A stretch of DNA of 64,000 nt, from positions 1-64,000 of the forward strand of contig NZ_QPID01000009.1 of assembly GCF_003336225.1 (NCBI RefSeq), read 5' to 3'. Positions within the stretch are counted from its first letter, which is position 1; every line of letters starts with the position of its first letter. Positions 50,953-60,420 of the stretch are shown one piece after another. Source of the stretch: Corallincola holothuriorum. GTDB lineage: Bacteria > Pseudomonadota > Gammaproteobacteria > Enterobacterales > Neiellaceae. A model generated the notes under the pieces. It ran no database searches. It saw only the letters and a program-made list of their open reading frames with translations, and had not been told where the DNA came from. Both the position numbers and the translations under genes were made by a program.

Positions 50953-52083
50953 GTGATGCTGCTGAATCAACTGCTGACGAGAATGAGTAATGAAAAGGCG
51001 TCGGATCTTTTCATTACCGTTGGCTTTCCACCCAGTGCCAAGATTGATGGCGAAATGACGCCGTTGGCGGAAACACCGCTGAGTAAAGAGCGCGCGCTTG
51101 AGATCGTTGAAAGCGCGATGACCGAGAAGCAGAAACAGCAATTTCACGACGAGCGCGAGTGTAATTTCGCCATTCCGCTAGCGGGGGTTGGTCGTTTTCG
51201 TATCAGTGCCTTCTGGCAACGAGATAGCGCGGGTATGGTTTGTCGTAAGATTGAAACTCAGATCCCCGACCCTGACTCGTTGGGGTTGCCGCCGACTCTG
51301 AAAGAGACGGTGATGGCGAAGCGAGGCTTATTGTTGTTCGTGGGTGCCACCGGTACTGGTAAGTCAACCTCGTTGGCGGCACTACTAGGGCATCGAAATC
51401 GCAACTCCCGCGGTCATATTTTGACCATTGAAGATCCTATCGAATTTGTTCATCAGCATGAAAAGAGCTTGGTGACGCAAAGGGAAGTGGGACTGGATAC
51501 GGAATCGTTTGATGCGGCCCTTAAAAGTGCCTTACGTCAGGCGCCGGATGTGATCCTGATTGGTGAGATCCGCTCCATGGAAACCATGGAATTCGCCCTG
51601 AGTTTCGCCGAAACCGGTCACTTGTGCCTTGCTACTTTGCACGCTAACAACGCGAACCAAGCGTTGGATCGTATTATGCATTTGGCACCAACCGAGAAAC
51701 ACAACCAGTTGCTGTTTGATCTGTCGTTTAACCTGCGGGGCATCGTGGCGCAGCAGTTAGTGCCTCGTCGTGATGGCAACGGCCGTAGAGCGGCGATCGA
51801 GATCTTGCTGAATACGCCGATGATTGGTGAGCATATTCGTCGGAACGAGATGCATCTGATTAAAGAGACGATCACCAAGTCCCGAGAACAGGGGATGCAG
51901 ACCTTTGACCAGGCACTGTTTGACCTCTATCAGGCAGGTGAAATCAGTTACGCTGATGCGCTACATTATGCTGATTCGCCTAATGATCTACGTCTAATGA
52001 TCAAACTGCAGGGCGATGAACCCGGTGGCGGCTCCGGCTTCCTCGATGGTGTGACGCTCGACAACGATGATGACGATTTTTAG
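50953..52083 (+). CDS. pilU: Type IV pilus retraction ATPase PilU
   Basis: A 376-residue PilT paralog that helps PilT retract pili under load. Walker A GATGTGKST, ILTIEDPIEFVHQ, DVILIGEIRSMETM and GHLCLATLHANNA match the family. The C-terminal tail after DLRLMIKLQGDE is acidic and aspartate-rich (DNDDDDF), typical of PilU. Start at GTG 50953 or ATG 50956. A terminator follows. Confidence 0.95.
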   Translation: MMLLNQLLTRMSNEKASDLFITVGFPPSAKIDGEMTPLAETPLSKERALEIVESAMTEKQKQQFHDERECNFAIPLAGVGRFRISAFWQRDSAGMVCRKIETQIPDPDSLGLPPTLKETVMAKRGLLLFVGATGTGKSTSLAALLGHRNRNSRGHILTIEDPIEFVHQHEKSLVTQREVGLDTESFDAALKSALRQAPDVILIGEIRSMETMEFALSFAETGHLCLATLHANNANQALDRIMHLAPTEKHNQLLFDLSFNLRGIVAQQLVPRRDGNGRRAAIEILLNTPMIGEHIRRNEMHLIKETITKSREQGMQTFDQALFDLYQAGEISYADALHYADSPNDLRLMIKLQGDEPGGGSGFLDGVTLDNDDDDF

Positions 52084-52112
52084 TCCACATCAATTTAGTA
52101 GAACTATTAACA

Positions 52113-52142
52113 AGCCCTGAGATTAATCTCGGGGCTTTTTTT
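52113..52142 (+). terminator. Terminator after pilU
   Basis: A ten-pair stem with a ttaa loop (52113-52122 with 52127-52136, one G-T pair), followed by seven T. It is 30 bases after the pilU stop. Confidence 0.93.
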
Positions 52143-52262
52143 ATGGTTAATGCAAGGTTGGTTAATTGACGATGCTATTGTCATAAGCTATTGATATAAA
52201 TAACTTATAAATTCTACTCTTTTGTCCACCGCTGCGGGCAGGAAAGGGAAGGGGATAGCAAG

Positions 52263-53384
52263 ATGGATAGAGATTGTTTAAGCCGTGTTGTAAGCACTTG
52301 GATTTGGTTTGCCTCCGTACTTATAGGCTGTGCTGTTTGGGTGCCATCGGCTGCTGCGGAAGTGAGTGCTGATGCGGTAACCGCGCAACATAAAACCTTG
52401 GTGATAGCGACACGTGACGCCCCGCCTTTCGCTATTAAAACCGAAGATGGTTGGCATGGCATTACGATCGAACTGGTTCGTCATATTGCTGATCAATCTG
52501 GTATTCAACTTGAGTTTAGAGAGATGGAGATCGATGAGATGCTGTTGGCGGCCTCGCGTAGCGAGATCTCTGCTGCTGCCGCTGCTCTAACCATCACCGC
52601 AGAGCGGGAACAATCTGTTGACTTTACCCACCCCTTTCTTACTTCTGGATTAGGTATCGCTGTGGCGAAAAGCCAGTCGGTTAGTTGGATAAGTGCGGTC
52701 AAAGCTCTCTTCTCCGGCCCATTTATTAAAGCGGCAGGTGCTTTGCTAGCTGTACTTACCATTGTCGGAGTGGTTGTTTGGTTGGCAGAGCGTAAACACA
52801 ATGAGCAGTTTTCTGTTGCGCCAATCAAAGGGGTTGGAGCGGGTGTTTGGTGGTCAGCAGTAACGATGACTACCGTAGGGTATGGAGATAAAGCGCCAAA
52901 AACCCTGCTGGGACGGATTGTCGGTTTAATCTGGATGTTTGCCAGTATCATTATTATTTCCGGGTTTACTGCGGCCATCGCCACCTCTTTAACGGTGGAA
53001 CAATTGGAACAGTCTATTACTGGTATTGATGACCTGTATGGTGAACCGGTGGTCTCTGTTAAAGGCAGCACCAGTTCTATCTATCTGCATGAACAGTTTG
53101 TTCGTCATGAAGAAGTGGCATCCGTTGAAGAGGGCTTAAAGCTACTTGCAGATGGCAAGGTGATTGCCATGGTGTATGACTTACCGATTCTACGGTATGA
53201 AATTAATGCGAGTTTTGCCCATCAATTGAGGGTGTTGCCGCAAACGTTCCTGCGTCAGGATTATGGTATTGCGTTACCGCCAAATGATCCCACCAGAGAA
53301 CTGTTAAACCAACAAATATTGAACTTGATAGATACGGATGAGTGGCAGCAGATCAAAGACAGGTATTTGGGTGTGACAAAATAG
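52263..53384 (+). CDS. GluR0-like ligand-gated potassium channel
   Basis: A 373-residue protein that joins a periplasmic amino-acid-binding domain to a potassium pore, as in the prokaryotic glutamate receptor GluR0. A signal helix is followed by lobe 1 (about 43-140, with Arg115 in LTITAEREQSVDF at the ligand-carboxylate site), a membrane helix (155-175), a pore loop with the selectivity filter TTVGYGD (203-209), a second helix (217-240), and lobe 2 (about 250-370, Asp306 in MVYDLPILRY at the amine site). The filter implies potassium selectivity; the ligand is not known. The ribosome site GGGAAGGGGAT precedes ATG 52263. It stands alone after the pilU terminator. Confidence 0.88.
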   Translation: MDRDCLSRVVSTWIWFASVLIGCAVWVPSAAAEVSADAVTAQHKTLVIATRDAPPFAIKTEDGWHGITIELVRHIADQSGIQLEFREMEIDEMLLAASRSEISAAAAALTITAEREQSVDFTHPFLTSGLGIAVAKSQSVSWISAVKALFSGPFIKAAGALLAVLTIVGVVVWLAERKHNEQFSVAPIKGVGAGVWWSAVTMTTVGYGDKAPKTLLGRIVGLIWMFASIIIISGFTAAIATSLTVEQLEQSITGIDDLYGEPVVSVKGSTSSIYLHEQFVRHEEVASVEEGLKLLADGKVIAMVYDLPILRYEINASFAHQLRVLPQTFLRQDYGIALPPNDPTRELLNQQILNLIDTDEWQQIKDRYLGVTK

Positions 53385-53385
53385 G

Positions 53386-53784
53386 TTAACGGCAGAACCC
53401 GGTTAGTTGATAGCCTGCGGTGGTCCAGCGCCGTTGCTTAATAGTTAGCGATTCGAAACAGAGTTCCTGTTCGTCTAATGCGCTATCCAGCCCGACCTCT
53501 GCTTGCTCTTCCATTTCAGGATCTGTGATACCGGTTAAAGCTGCGTTTACGGGGGATTGTGGTTCGCGCAGGCTGCGGTATTGCCCCCCTTGAGGTTGCT
53601 GACGTTTCTTCTTGGTATTCAGGGTGGGAGTGGTAAAGGGTAGCGTGTAAACAAACTTAATTGAGCCGTCATCTAAGGCTTCGTAATTAAGTGTCGCTTG
53701 GGGAAGTTCCGCCTTGGGTTTACCTGAGCACGCCGACAACAGGCTTATCAAAATCAGTGCGGAACAAATATTTTGGCTTGCCAT
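53386..53784 (-). CDS. Hypothetical lipoprotein
   Basis: A 132-residue predicted lipoprotein: signal helix SALILISLLSAC with the cysteine as acylation site, then a polar domain with basic and glutamine-rich stretches (NTKKKRQQPQGGQYRSL) and two cysteines near the end. Not recognised. It runs tail-to-tail with the potassium-channel gene, with only one base between the stop codons, so the two messages converge. Confidence 0.7.
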   Translation of the reverse strand: MASQNICSALILISLLSACSGKPKAELPQATLNYEALDDGSIKFVYTLPFTTPTLNTKKKRQQPQGGQYRSLREPQSPVNAALTGITDPEMEEQAEVGLDSALDEQELCFESLTIKQRRWTTAGYQLTGFCR

Positions 53785-53922
53785 TCAACTGCTGTCCAAA
53801 TCCGTTGTGCTACGATACTGCTTGCTACCAAGAATGTCAGTTTATGCTAACGGATATCGGCATCAGACAATATTAAGAAACGTGAAGTTGTGAAGTTGAT
53901 TAGGCTCGTGGCTTCTCTTTAG

Positions 53923-54357
53923 CTACTGATAGGCTCGTTGCATGTAGCTTTCGATGATGAGTACTGCCGATACACTATCAATTTTGTCTTTTTGGAGTGC
54001 TTGATAGCCACCCAGCTCAAACAATCTTTCTTTTGCATCTGCCGTCGTCAGGCGTTCATCCTGCATCTCAAACGGTGTGCCAAAGCGGCCATGTAATCGT
54101 CCGGCGAATTTTTTGGCTCTGGCGGTTATCCACTGCTCTGTGCCATCCATGTTGAGTGGTAGGCCAATCACTAATAGATCGGGTTGCCACTCCTCGATTA
54201 GACGTTTGAGCTGATCCCAGTCTGGTATACCATCTTTGGCTTTCAGCGCGGGCAGCGGTGATGCGGTACCTGTCAGCTCTTGGCCGATGGCCACACCGAT
54301 GCTACCCGTGCCAAAATCGAAGCCCAGCAGGGTTCTTTGTGCCGCTTGTGAACCCAT
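53923..54357 (-). CDS. ruvX: Holliday-junction resolvase-like / pre-16S rRNA nuclease RuvX (YqgF)
   Basis: A 144-residue YqgF-family RNase H-fold nuclease needed for 16S rRNA 5'-end maturation. [18 protein letters not shown] (first catalytic Asp), [15 protein letters not shown] and [19 protein letters not shown] are the family motifs, and Asp in [17 protein letters not shown] closes the site. The start is the ATG that overlaps the yqgE stop (TAATG, 54357); a longer frame would run into yqgE. Confidence 0.94.
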   Translation of the reverse strand: MGSQAAQRTLLGFDFGTGSIGVAIGQELTGTASPLPALKAKDGIPDWDQLKRLIEEWQPDLLVIGLPLNMDGTEQWITARAKKFAGRLHGRFGTPFEMQDERLTTADAKERLFELGGYQALQKDKIDSVSAVLIIESYMQRAYQ

Positions 54358-54920
54358 TAAGCATGACCTATTTCTGGGCTGATATTCCAGATGTCGACAC
54401 CCAACCGTTTGGCTGCGGCTTCCCATAATTGATCCGCTGGGGTACTAAAAATCAGTTCATCATCGGCGGGGATCGTGAGCCAACTGTTGCGAACCAACTC
54501 TTCTTCGAGCTGCCCTTCAGACCAGCCAGAGTAGCCAAGAGTGATGATATATTGCTCCGGTGCTTTGTCTGTGCCCAGGGCGGTTAAAATATCTTTCGAG
54601 GTGGTCACCATTATTTGGTCACTGACCTTCAGACTACTGGTCCAGCCGTGCTGGGCGGAGTGCAGGACGAAACCACGCTCAGGGCTGACTGGTCCACCGG
54701 AAAAGACTTTGCGTTGGCGGGTGGTTTCAGGCAGGTCATCCAAGTCAAGGTGTTCAACCTGCTTGAGTAGCTCGCTAACGGTGATGGGCGCGGGTTGGTT
54801 AATGATGAGACCCATCGCCCCTTTGTCATCATGCTCACAGATATAGGTGACGCTGCGTGAAAAAAACGGATCTTTCAGCGACGGCATGGCAATAAGCAGG
54901 TGATCGCGCAGACTTTCCAT
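54357..54920 (-). CDS. yqgE: YqgE/AlgH-family protein
   Basis: A 187-residue protein of the UPF0301/YqgE family ([43 protein letters not shown]). It begins at the ATG 54920, which gives the family-standard start; a longer frame would add 24 residues. Its stop overlaps ruvX by one base. Its role is unknown, but the yqgE-ruvX pair is conserved. It is 101 bases downstream of gshB. Confidence 0.93.
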   Translation of the reverse strand: MESLRDHLLIAMPSLKDPFFSRSVTYICEHDDKGAMGLIINQPAPITVSELLKQVEHLDLDDLPETTRQRKVFSGGPVSPERGFVLHSAQHGWTSSLKVSDQIMVTTSKDILTALGTDKAPEQYIITLGYSGWSEGQLEEELVRNSWLTIPADDELIFSTPADQLWEAAAKRLGVDIWNISPEIGHA

Positions 54921-55021
54921 ACATTTCACTCGGTTACTACAGACACTATTATTATGGCAGTTGCTGGCGTAAAACTCAGCTAAGGCGGCCATAATTCCTT
55001 AGCCGCCATACTGAAAAAGGA

Positions 55022-55972
55022 TTAGTTGGCTAATCGTTGCGCAATAGCGTCCATTAACTGACCAGCAATATCGATATCGAATGCCGCTTCTATTTCACGA
55101 ATACAGGTTGGGCTGGTGACGTTGATCTCAGTCAGCCCTTCACCAATGATATCCAGGCCAACAAAGATCAGCCCTTTGGCTTTTAACGTCGGCCCAACGG
55201 CGCGGGCAATACGCAAATCACTTTCACTCAGAGGCCGTGCTTCACCTCTGCCGCCAGCGGCGAGGTTGCCACGGGTTTCTCCTTTGGCGGGGATACGCGC
55301 CAAGCAGTAGGGGACCGGTTCACCATCGATCATCAGGATCCGTTTGTCGCCATCTTTAATGTCTGGAATAAACGCTTGCGCCATACAGTAGCGTTGACCA
55401 TGTTCCGTCAGGGTTTCGATGATCACCCCTAGATTTGGATCATTGGGTTTGATCCGGAAAATCGAAGCGCCGCCCATGCCGTCCAGCGGCTTTAGAATAA
55501 TGTCGTCATGTTTGGCATAGAAACGACGAATATTATCAGCTCGACGGGTGACTAGCGTAGGGGGTGTTAACTCGGGAAACCAAGCTGTAAACAGCTTTTC
55601 GTTGGCATCGCGCAGGCTTTGGGGCTTATTGACGATCAGCACGCCTTCATCTTCGGCCCGCTCTAGCATGTAGGTGGCGTAGATATACTCGGTATCAAAG
55701 GGGGGGTCTTTGCGCATCAATACCACATCAAGTTCCGTCAACGGTAACTCTTCGGCCGCGCCTAAAGCGAACCAGTTTTCTGCGTCTTGTTGCACTTGCA
55801 GTGGTGCCATACGGCCATAGGCTTTGCCTTGGTCGAGATAGAGATCCGCCATCTCCATATAGCGCAATTGCCAGCCACGGGCCTGTGCCGCCATTAGCAT
55901 GGCAAAGCTGCTGTCTTTCTTGATATTTATCTCTGTGATGGGGTCCATCACGATACCGACGGTAATAGTCAT
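55022..55972 (-). CDS. gshB: Glutathione synthetase
   Basis: A 316-residue ATP-grasp enzyme joining gamma-glutamylcysteine and glycine. MTITVGIVMDPITEINIKKDSSFAML at the start, DIILKPLDGMGGASIFR (ATP binding) and the C-terminal INVTSPTCIREIEA are diagnostic. ATG 55972 is chosen since it is 5 bases after the rsmE stop; the longer frame would overlap rsmE. rsmE and gshB form one unit. Confidence 0.95.
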   Translation of the reverse strand: MTITVGIVMDPITEINIKKDSSFAMLMAAQARGWQLRYMEMADLYLDQGKAYGRMAPLQVQQDAENWFALGAAEELPLTELDVVLMRKDPPFDTEYIYATYMLERAEDEGVLIVNKPQSLRDANEKLFTAWFPELTPPTLVTRRADNIRRFYAKHDDIILKPLDGMGGASIFRIKPNDPNLGVIIETLTEHGQRYCMAQAFIPDIKDGDKRILMIDGEPVPYCLARIPAKGETRGNLAAGGRGEARPLSESDLRIARAVGPTLKAKGLIFVGLDIIGEGLTEINVTSPTCIREIEAAFDIDIAGQLMDAIAQRLAN

Positions 55973-55976
55973 TCTG

Positions 55977-56708
55977 TTATCCCAAGTCACCAAATCTGAG
56001 TTGCAAAGCGCTGATTGCAACCAACGCCGCGGTTTCTGTTCGTAATATGCGAGGACCGAGTTTGACGGTAAAAAATTGCGCTTGCTCAGCGACGGTAATC
56101 TCCTGCTCGGAGAGTCCGCCCTCGGGGCCGATAAGTATCTCTACCTGATCCCCAGGCGCCGCCATGTTGCTAAAGCTGGTATCGGTATGAGGATGCAAAG
56201 TGAGACGAGTGGCGTCAGTTGTTCTGGCCAACCATTCCGATAGCGGCTGGGGCGAATTGATACGCGGCACTCTGTTGCGGCCACACTGTTCGCAGGCACT
56301 GATAGCTACTTTCTGCCAATGTGCGACTTTTTTCTCCCAGCGTTCATTGTTGAGCTTGACGCCGCATCGTTCAGTAATCAGTGGTGTGATCTCTCGTACG
56401 CCTAACTCGACTGACTTCTGAATTGTGATATCCATCTTTTCACCACGGCTTATTCCTTGGCCTAAATGGATCGCAAGTGGGCTTTCCCGATCTGCGGGTT
56501 GGGCTTGCTGTATCTGCACAGACACATTGCGTTTGCCGACGTCGGAAAGCGTTCCTTGGTATTCATGACCGTCGCCATTAAATAGCGTCACCGGATCGCC
56601 GAGGCGCATTCGGAGTACGCGCGCCACGTGACCCGCGGCATCACTACTTAGCTCGACCGTTGACGGAGATGTCAGCGGTTCTGGGTGAAATAGTCGAATG
56701 TTGCGCAT
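55977..56708 (-). CDS. rsmE: 16S rRNA m3U1498 methyltransferase RsmE
   Basis: A 243-residue SPOUT-family methyltransferase that methylates U1498 of 16S rRNA. The C-terminal knot has LIGPEGGLSEQEI and LGPRILRTETAALVAISALQ, which bind S-adenosylmethionine; GQGISRGEKMDITIQKSVELG in the middle is also typical. It starts 239 bases downstream of the end of metK and is 4 bases before gshB. Confidence 0.95.
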   Translation of the reverse strand: MRNIRLFHPEPLTSPSTVELSSDAAGHVARVLRMRLGDPVTLFNGDGHEYQGTLSDVGKRNVSVQIQQAQPADRESPLAIHLGQGISRGEKMDITIQKSVELGVREITPLITERCGVKLNNERWEKKVAHWQKVAISACEQCGRNRVPRINSPQPLSEWLARTTDATRLTLHPHTDTSFSNMAAPGDQVEILIGPEGGLSEQEITVAEQAQFFTVKLGPRILRTETAALVAISALQLRFGDLG

Positions 56709-56796
56709 GATGTAACTCTTATCCTGACCAAACGATATTGAAAAGCAGTGCGAAGAAAGCGAAGCCTGTTTTCGTGATCAATCAACGCAGTATAAA

Positions 56797-56824
56797 CAAA
56801 AAAGGCAAGCTTTCGCTTACCTTT
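56797..56824 (-). terminator. Terminator after metK
   Basis: On the leftward strand aaggtaagc (complement of 56824-56812 region) pairs with gcttgcctt through a gaaa loop, followed by a run of six T (complement of 56797-56802). It lies 124 bases after the metK stop, so the message has a long 3' tail that includes the hairpin at 56880-56921. Confidence 0.85.
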
Positions 56825-56843
56825 ATGTTCAGGATGAACGGTA

Positions 56844-56921
56844 CACCCAAAACACTACGCGGGGTGAGCCTTGCCGCAAGTGCATGGCACCCACAGCACT
56901 TTGTGGGGTGTGCTAATGCAC
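56844..56921. repeat. Tandem hairpins in the metK 3' region
   Basis: Two related hairpins: caccc 56844-56848 with ggggtg 56861-56866, and a longer one in which gtgcat (56880-56885) pairs with atgcac (56916-56921) and caccc (56888-56892) pairs with gggtg (56906-56910). Both share an aaaacacta/cagcacttt-type loop around a cac core. They lie between the metK stop and its terminator. They could be a protein-binding 3' element or a small RNA; the gap otherwise holds no gene. Confidence 0.6.
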
Positions 56922-56947
56922 GGGGAGCGGCAAATTTAGTCAGTCAA

Positions 56948-58099
56948 CTATAAGCCTGCAGAGGCGCGCAGAGCGTCAATTTTATCAACCTGCTCCCAAG
57001 GGAACTGCTCACGGCCAAAGTGACCATAAGCGGCGGTTTCTTTATAGATAGGCTGCACTAAATCCAGCATTTCAGTGAGACCATATGGACGCAGGTCAAA
57101 GTGCTCTCTAACTAGTTTAACTAACAGCTCGTCAGCCACTTTACCTGTACCAAAGGTTTCGACGCTGATAGAGGTCGGTTCGGCTACGCCAATGGCATAA
57201 CTTACCTGGATCTCACAGCGTTCAGCCAACCCAGCAGCAACAATGTTTTTTGCCACGTAACGGCCAGCGTAAGCGGCGCTACGGTCAACTTTTGATGGAT
57301 CTTTACCGGAGAACGCCCCACCACCGTGGCGAGCCATACCACCGTAGGTATCAACGATGATCTTCCGGCCAGTTAAGCCGCAGTCACCCATCGGGCCACC
57401 GATAACAAAGCGGCCGGTGGGGTTGATGAAGTACTTGGTCTTGTCGTTTAGCCATTCGCGGGGTAATACCGGATCGATAATGACTTCGCGAACCGCTTCT
57501 ACCAGGTCACTTTGGCTGACGCTGTCACAGTGCTGTGTCGATAACACCACAGCATCAATGCCAACAGGCTTGCCGTTTTCATAAACAAAACTTACCTGGC
57601 TTTTAGCGTCTGGGCGTAACCAAGGAAGTGTGCCGTTCTTACGTACTTCAGCCTGACGCTTCACGAGGCGGTGGGCATAAGTAATTGGCGCAGGCATCAA
57701 GACATCAGTCTCGTTGCTGGCGTAACCGAACATCAAGCCCTGGTCACCAGCCCCCTGCTCGCGAGGATCACCGCGGTCAACACCTTGAGCGATATCAGGC
57801 GATTGTTTACCGATAGCGTTAACGACAGCACAGGAGTCAGCGTCAAAGCCCATATCCGAGTGCACATAGCCAATATCTCGAACGGTATCACGTACCAGTT
57901 GTTCGATATCTACCCATGCTTCAGTAGTGACTTCGCCTGCCACTAGCACCATGCCGGTTTTAACCAGGGTCTCACAGGCTACGCGTGCCATAGAGTCCTG
58001 TTCGAGAATTGCATCGAGAACAGCATCAGAGATCTGATCTGCGATTTTGTCGGGGTGCCCCTCAGAAACGGATTCGGAGGTAAATAAATGTTGTGCCAT
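56948..58099 (-). CDS. metK: S-adenosylmethionine synthetase
   Basis: A 383-residue enzyme making S-adenosylmethionine from methionine and [37 protein letters not shown] and [19 protein letters not shown] are the family signatures. ATG 58099 (MAQHLF) is used because GGAT lies at the right distance; the ATG at 58108 has none. Tandem met boxes (58111-58150) directly upstream imply repression by MetJ with S-adenosylmethionine. It is divergent from tkt. Confidence 0.97.
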   Translation of the reverse strand: MAQHLFTSESVSEGHPDKIADQISDAVLDAILEQDSMARVACETLVKTGMVLVAGEVTTEAWVDIEQLVRDTVRDIGYVHSDMGFDADSCAVVNAIGKQSPDIAQGVDRGDPREQGAGDQGLMFGYASNETDVLMPAPITYAHRLVKRQAEVRKNGTLPWLRPDAKSQVSFVYENGKPVGIDAVVLSTQHCDSVSQSDLVEAVREVIIDPVLPREWLNDKTKYFINPTGRFVIGGPMGDCGLTGRKIIVDTYGGMARHGGGAFSGKDPSKVDRSAAYAGRYVAKNIVAAGLAERCEIQVSYAIGVAEPTSISVETFGTGKVADELLVKLVREHFDLRPYGLTEMLDLVQPIYKETAAYGHFGREQFPWEQVDKIDALRASAGL

Positions 58100-58110
58100 G
58101 GGTGTCATCC

Positions 58111-58150
58111 AGATAGATAGACTTATATATGTATGAACGTCTAGACGTCT
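58111..58150. promoter_or_regulatory. Tandem met boxes (MetJ operator) upstream of metK
   Basis: Five contiguous 8-base units: agatagat, agacttat, atatgtat, gaacgtct, agacgtct. Against the consensus AGACGTCT they match 4, 6, 5, 6 and 8 positions. MetJ binds such tandem boxes as adjacent dimers. They begin 11 bases upstream of the metK start, so the repressor would overlap the message leader or promoter. The rest of the 246-bp metK-tkt gap is AT-rich and must contain the tkt promoter. Confidence 0.85.
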
Positions 58151-58345
58151 ATTCTAACCAAGAGAGCTGCAAATGTGCTAGCCCCGATCGTAAAAAAAGC
58201 GCATAACCGCTTTGTTGTACGTGTAAACGTAAATAATAGATTACATATATAGAGGCGTAGAATTTCGTTGCTAATGTACACAGAAACATTGACAATATGC
58301 GTCCATTTTTTCAGACACTTCAAATTATAGAGCTGGGAGTATTCG

Positions 58346-60343
58346 ATGCCTTCTCGTCGTGATCTTGCCAACGCAATCCGTGCACTGAGCATGGATGGTG
58401 TACAAAAAGCTAAGTCGGGTCACCCCGGCGCACCTATGGGTATGGCTGATATCGCGGAGGTTCTCTGGCGCGATTATATGAAGCACAACCCAACTAATCC
58501 TGAATGGGTTGACCGCGATCGTTTCGTATTATCCAACGGCCACGGTTCTATGTTGTTGTATTCCCTGTTGCATCTTACAGGCTACGATCTCTCCATTGAT
58601 GACTTGAAAAATTTCCGCCAGCTGCATTCTAAAACCCCGGGTCACCCTGAATATGGTTATGCGCCGGGTGTAGAAACTACCACCGGTCCACTGGGTCAGG
58701 GCATTACCAATGCGGTTGGTTTTGCGATCGCAGAAAAATCATTGGCCGCGCAGTTTAACCGTGGTGTTCATAATGTGGTTGACCATTACACCTATTGTTT
58801 CCTCGGTGACGGTTGCTTGATGGAAGGTATCTCCCATGAAGCCTGTTCATTGGCTGGCACCTTGGGTCTAGGTAAGTTGATTGCATTTTGGGATGACAAC
58901 GGCATCTCAATTGACGGTGAAGTTGAAGGCTGGTTTACCGATGACACGGCCAAGCGTTTCGAATCATACGGCTGGCACGTTATTCCAGCGGTTGATGGCC
59001 ATGATGCAGCAGCGATTGCAGCAGCAGTCGATGCGGCGCGTGCAGAAACTGGCAAGCCAACCCTTATCTGTTGTAAGACCGTGATTGGTTACGGCTCGCC
59101 GAATAAAGCTGGTAGCCACGACTGTCACGGTGCGCCATTAGGCGATGAAGAGATCGCTGCATCACGTGAATTCCTTGGTTGGAAGCATGGTGCATTTGAG
59201 ATCCCTGCTGATCACTACGAGCAGTGGAGTGCGAAAGATGCGGGTCAGGCCGAAGAAGCCGCTTGGCATGACAAATTTGCTGCTTATCGTGGCGAACACC
59301 CTGAGTTAGCTGCTGAGTATGAGCGCCGCATGAAGGGTGACCTGCCTGCTGAGTTCTCAGCGCAAGCAGATCAGTACATTGCTGACCTGCAAGCCAAAGG
59401 CGAAGTCATTGCGACCCGTAAAGCAAGTCAGAACTGCCTGAATGCTTATGGCCCATTGTTACCTGAATTCATGGGCGGCTCAGCCGATCTCGCGGGTTCT
59501 AACCTGACATTGTGGAGTGGGGCGAAAGGCCTCACTGCTGATGATGCTGACGGCAACTATATCTTTTACGGTGTGCGTGAATTTGGCATGTCAGCCATCA
59601 TGAATGGTCTTGCTCTGCACAAAGGTTTCGTACCTTACGGTGCCACTTTCTTAATGTTCGTTGAATACGCTCGTAATGCGGTACGTATGGCCGCGTTGAT
59701 GAAGCAGCGTAGCATCTTTGTTTATACCCACGATTCTATCGGTTTGGGTGAAGATGGTCCGACGCACCAGCCAGTAGAGCAGATCTCCAGCTTGCGTATG
59801 ACACCTAATCTGGAAAACTGGCGTCCATGTGACACGGTTGAATCAGCTGTGTCTTGGAAAGCGGCGATTGAACGTAAAGAGGGGCCTACTAGCCTTATCT
59901 TTACTCGCCAGAACTTGGCTCATCAGGACCGTACCCCACAGCAGGTTGCTGATATCGCCCGCGGTGGTTATGTGTTGAAGGATTGTGAAGGTCAGCCTGA
60001 GCTTATCCTGATTGCTACCGGATCTGAGGTTCAACTCGCAGTTGAAGCCTATGCCACGTTGACTGCGGAAGGCCGCAAGGTGCGTGTCGTTTCAATGCCA
60101 TCAACGGACGTGTTTGACGCCCAGGACGCAGCGTATAAAGAAGCTGTATTGCCTGCTGCGGTAAGTAACCGCGTCGCCGTTGAAGCCGGAATAGTCGACT
60201 ACTGGTACAAGTATGTTGGCCTGAATGGTCGGGTGATTGGTATGACAACGTTCGGTGAGTCCGCTCCTGCGGATCAGTTGTTCGAGATGTTTGGTATCAC
60301 CACCAAAAATGTTTTGGAAAATTGCCGCGAGTTATTGGGCTAA
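58346..60343 (+). CDS. tkt: Transketolase
   Basis: A 665-residue thiamine-diphosphate enzyme of the pentose phosphate pathway. The N-terminal [38 protein letters not shown], the ThDP motif [18 protein letters not shown], and [18 protein letters not shown] are the signatures. It starts rightward across from metK and leads the tkt-epd-pgk-fba cluster, ending at its own weak terminator. Confidence 0.97.
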   Translation: MPSRRDLANAIRALSMDGVQKAKSGHPGAPMGMADIAEVLWRDYMKHNPTNPEWVDRDRFVLSNGHGSMLLYSLLHLTGYDLSIDDLKNFRQLHSKTPGHPEYGYAPGVETTTGPLGQGITNAVGFAIAEKSLAAQFNRGVHNVVDHYTYCFLGDGCLMEGISHEACSLAGTLGLGKLIAFWDDNGISIDGEVEGWFTDDTAKRFESYGWHVIPAVDGHDAAAIAAAVDAARAETGKPTLICCKTVIGYGSPNKAGSHDCHGAPLGDEEIAASREFLGWKHGAFEIPADHYEQWSAKDAGQAEEAAWHDKFAAYRGEHPELAAEYERRMKGDLPAEFSAQADQYIADLQAKGEVIATRKASQNCLNAYGPLLPEFMGGSADLAGSNLTLWSGAKGLTADDADGNYIFYGVREFGMSAIMNGLALHKGFVPYGATFLMFVEYARNAVRMAALMKQRSIFVYTHDSIGLGEDGPTHQPVEQISSLRMTPNLENWRPCDTVESAVSWKAAIERKEGPTSLIFTRQNLAHQDRTPQQVADIARGGYVLKDCEGQPELILIATGSEVQLAVEAYATLTAEGRKVRVVSMPSTDVFDAQDAAYKEAVLPAAVSNRVAVEAGIVDYWYKYVGLNGRVIGMTTFGESAPADQLFEMFGITTKNVLENCRELLG

Positions 60344-60360
60344 TTCCACTCGATATTAAA

Positions 60361-60384
60361 GGCGGGCCTTAGGCTCGTCTTTTT
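60361..60384 (+). terminator. Terminator or attenuator after tkt
   Basis: ggcgggcc (60361-60368) pairs with ggctcgtc (60372-60379), including two G-T pairs, with a tta loop and a run of five T. It is 18 bases past the tkt stop and 37 bases before epd, so it may only partly stop transcription into epd. Confidence 0.7.
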
Positions 60385-60420
60385 ATATCTCTTCTTAAAT
60401 TGCACCTATCAGACTGTGGT

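Noticed and set aside
56738-56953. 71-codon + strand frame downstream of metK
   Set aside because: Consists of the terminator and hairpin region read on the opposite strand; no family.
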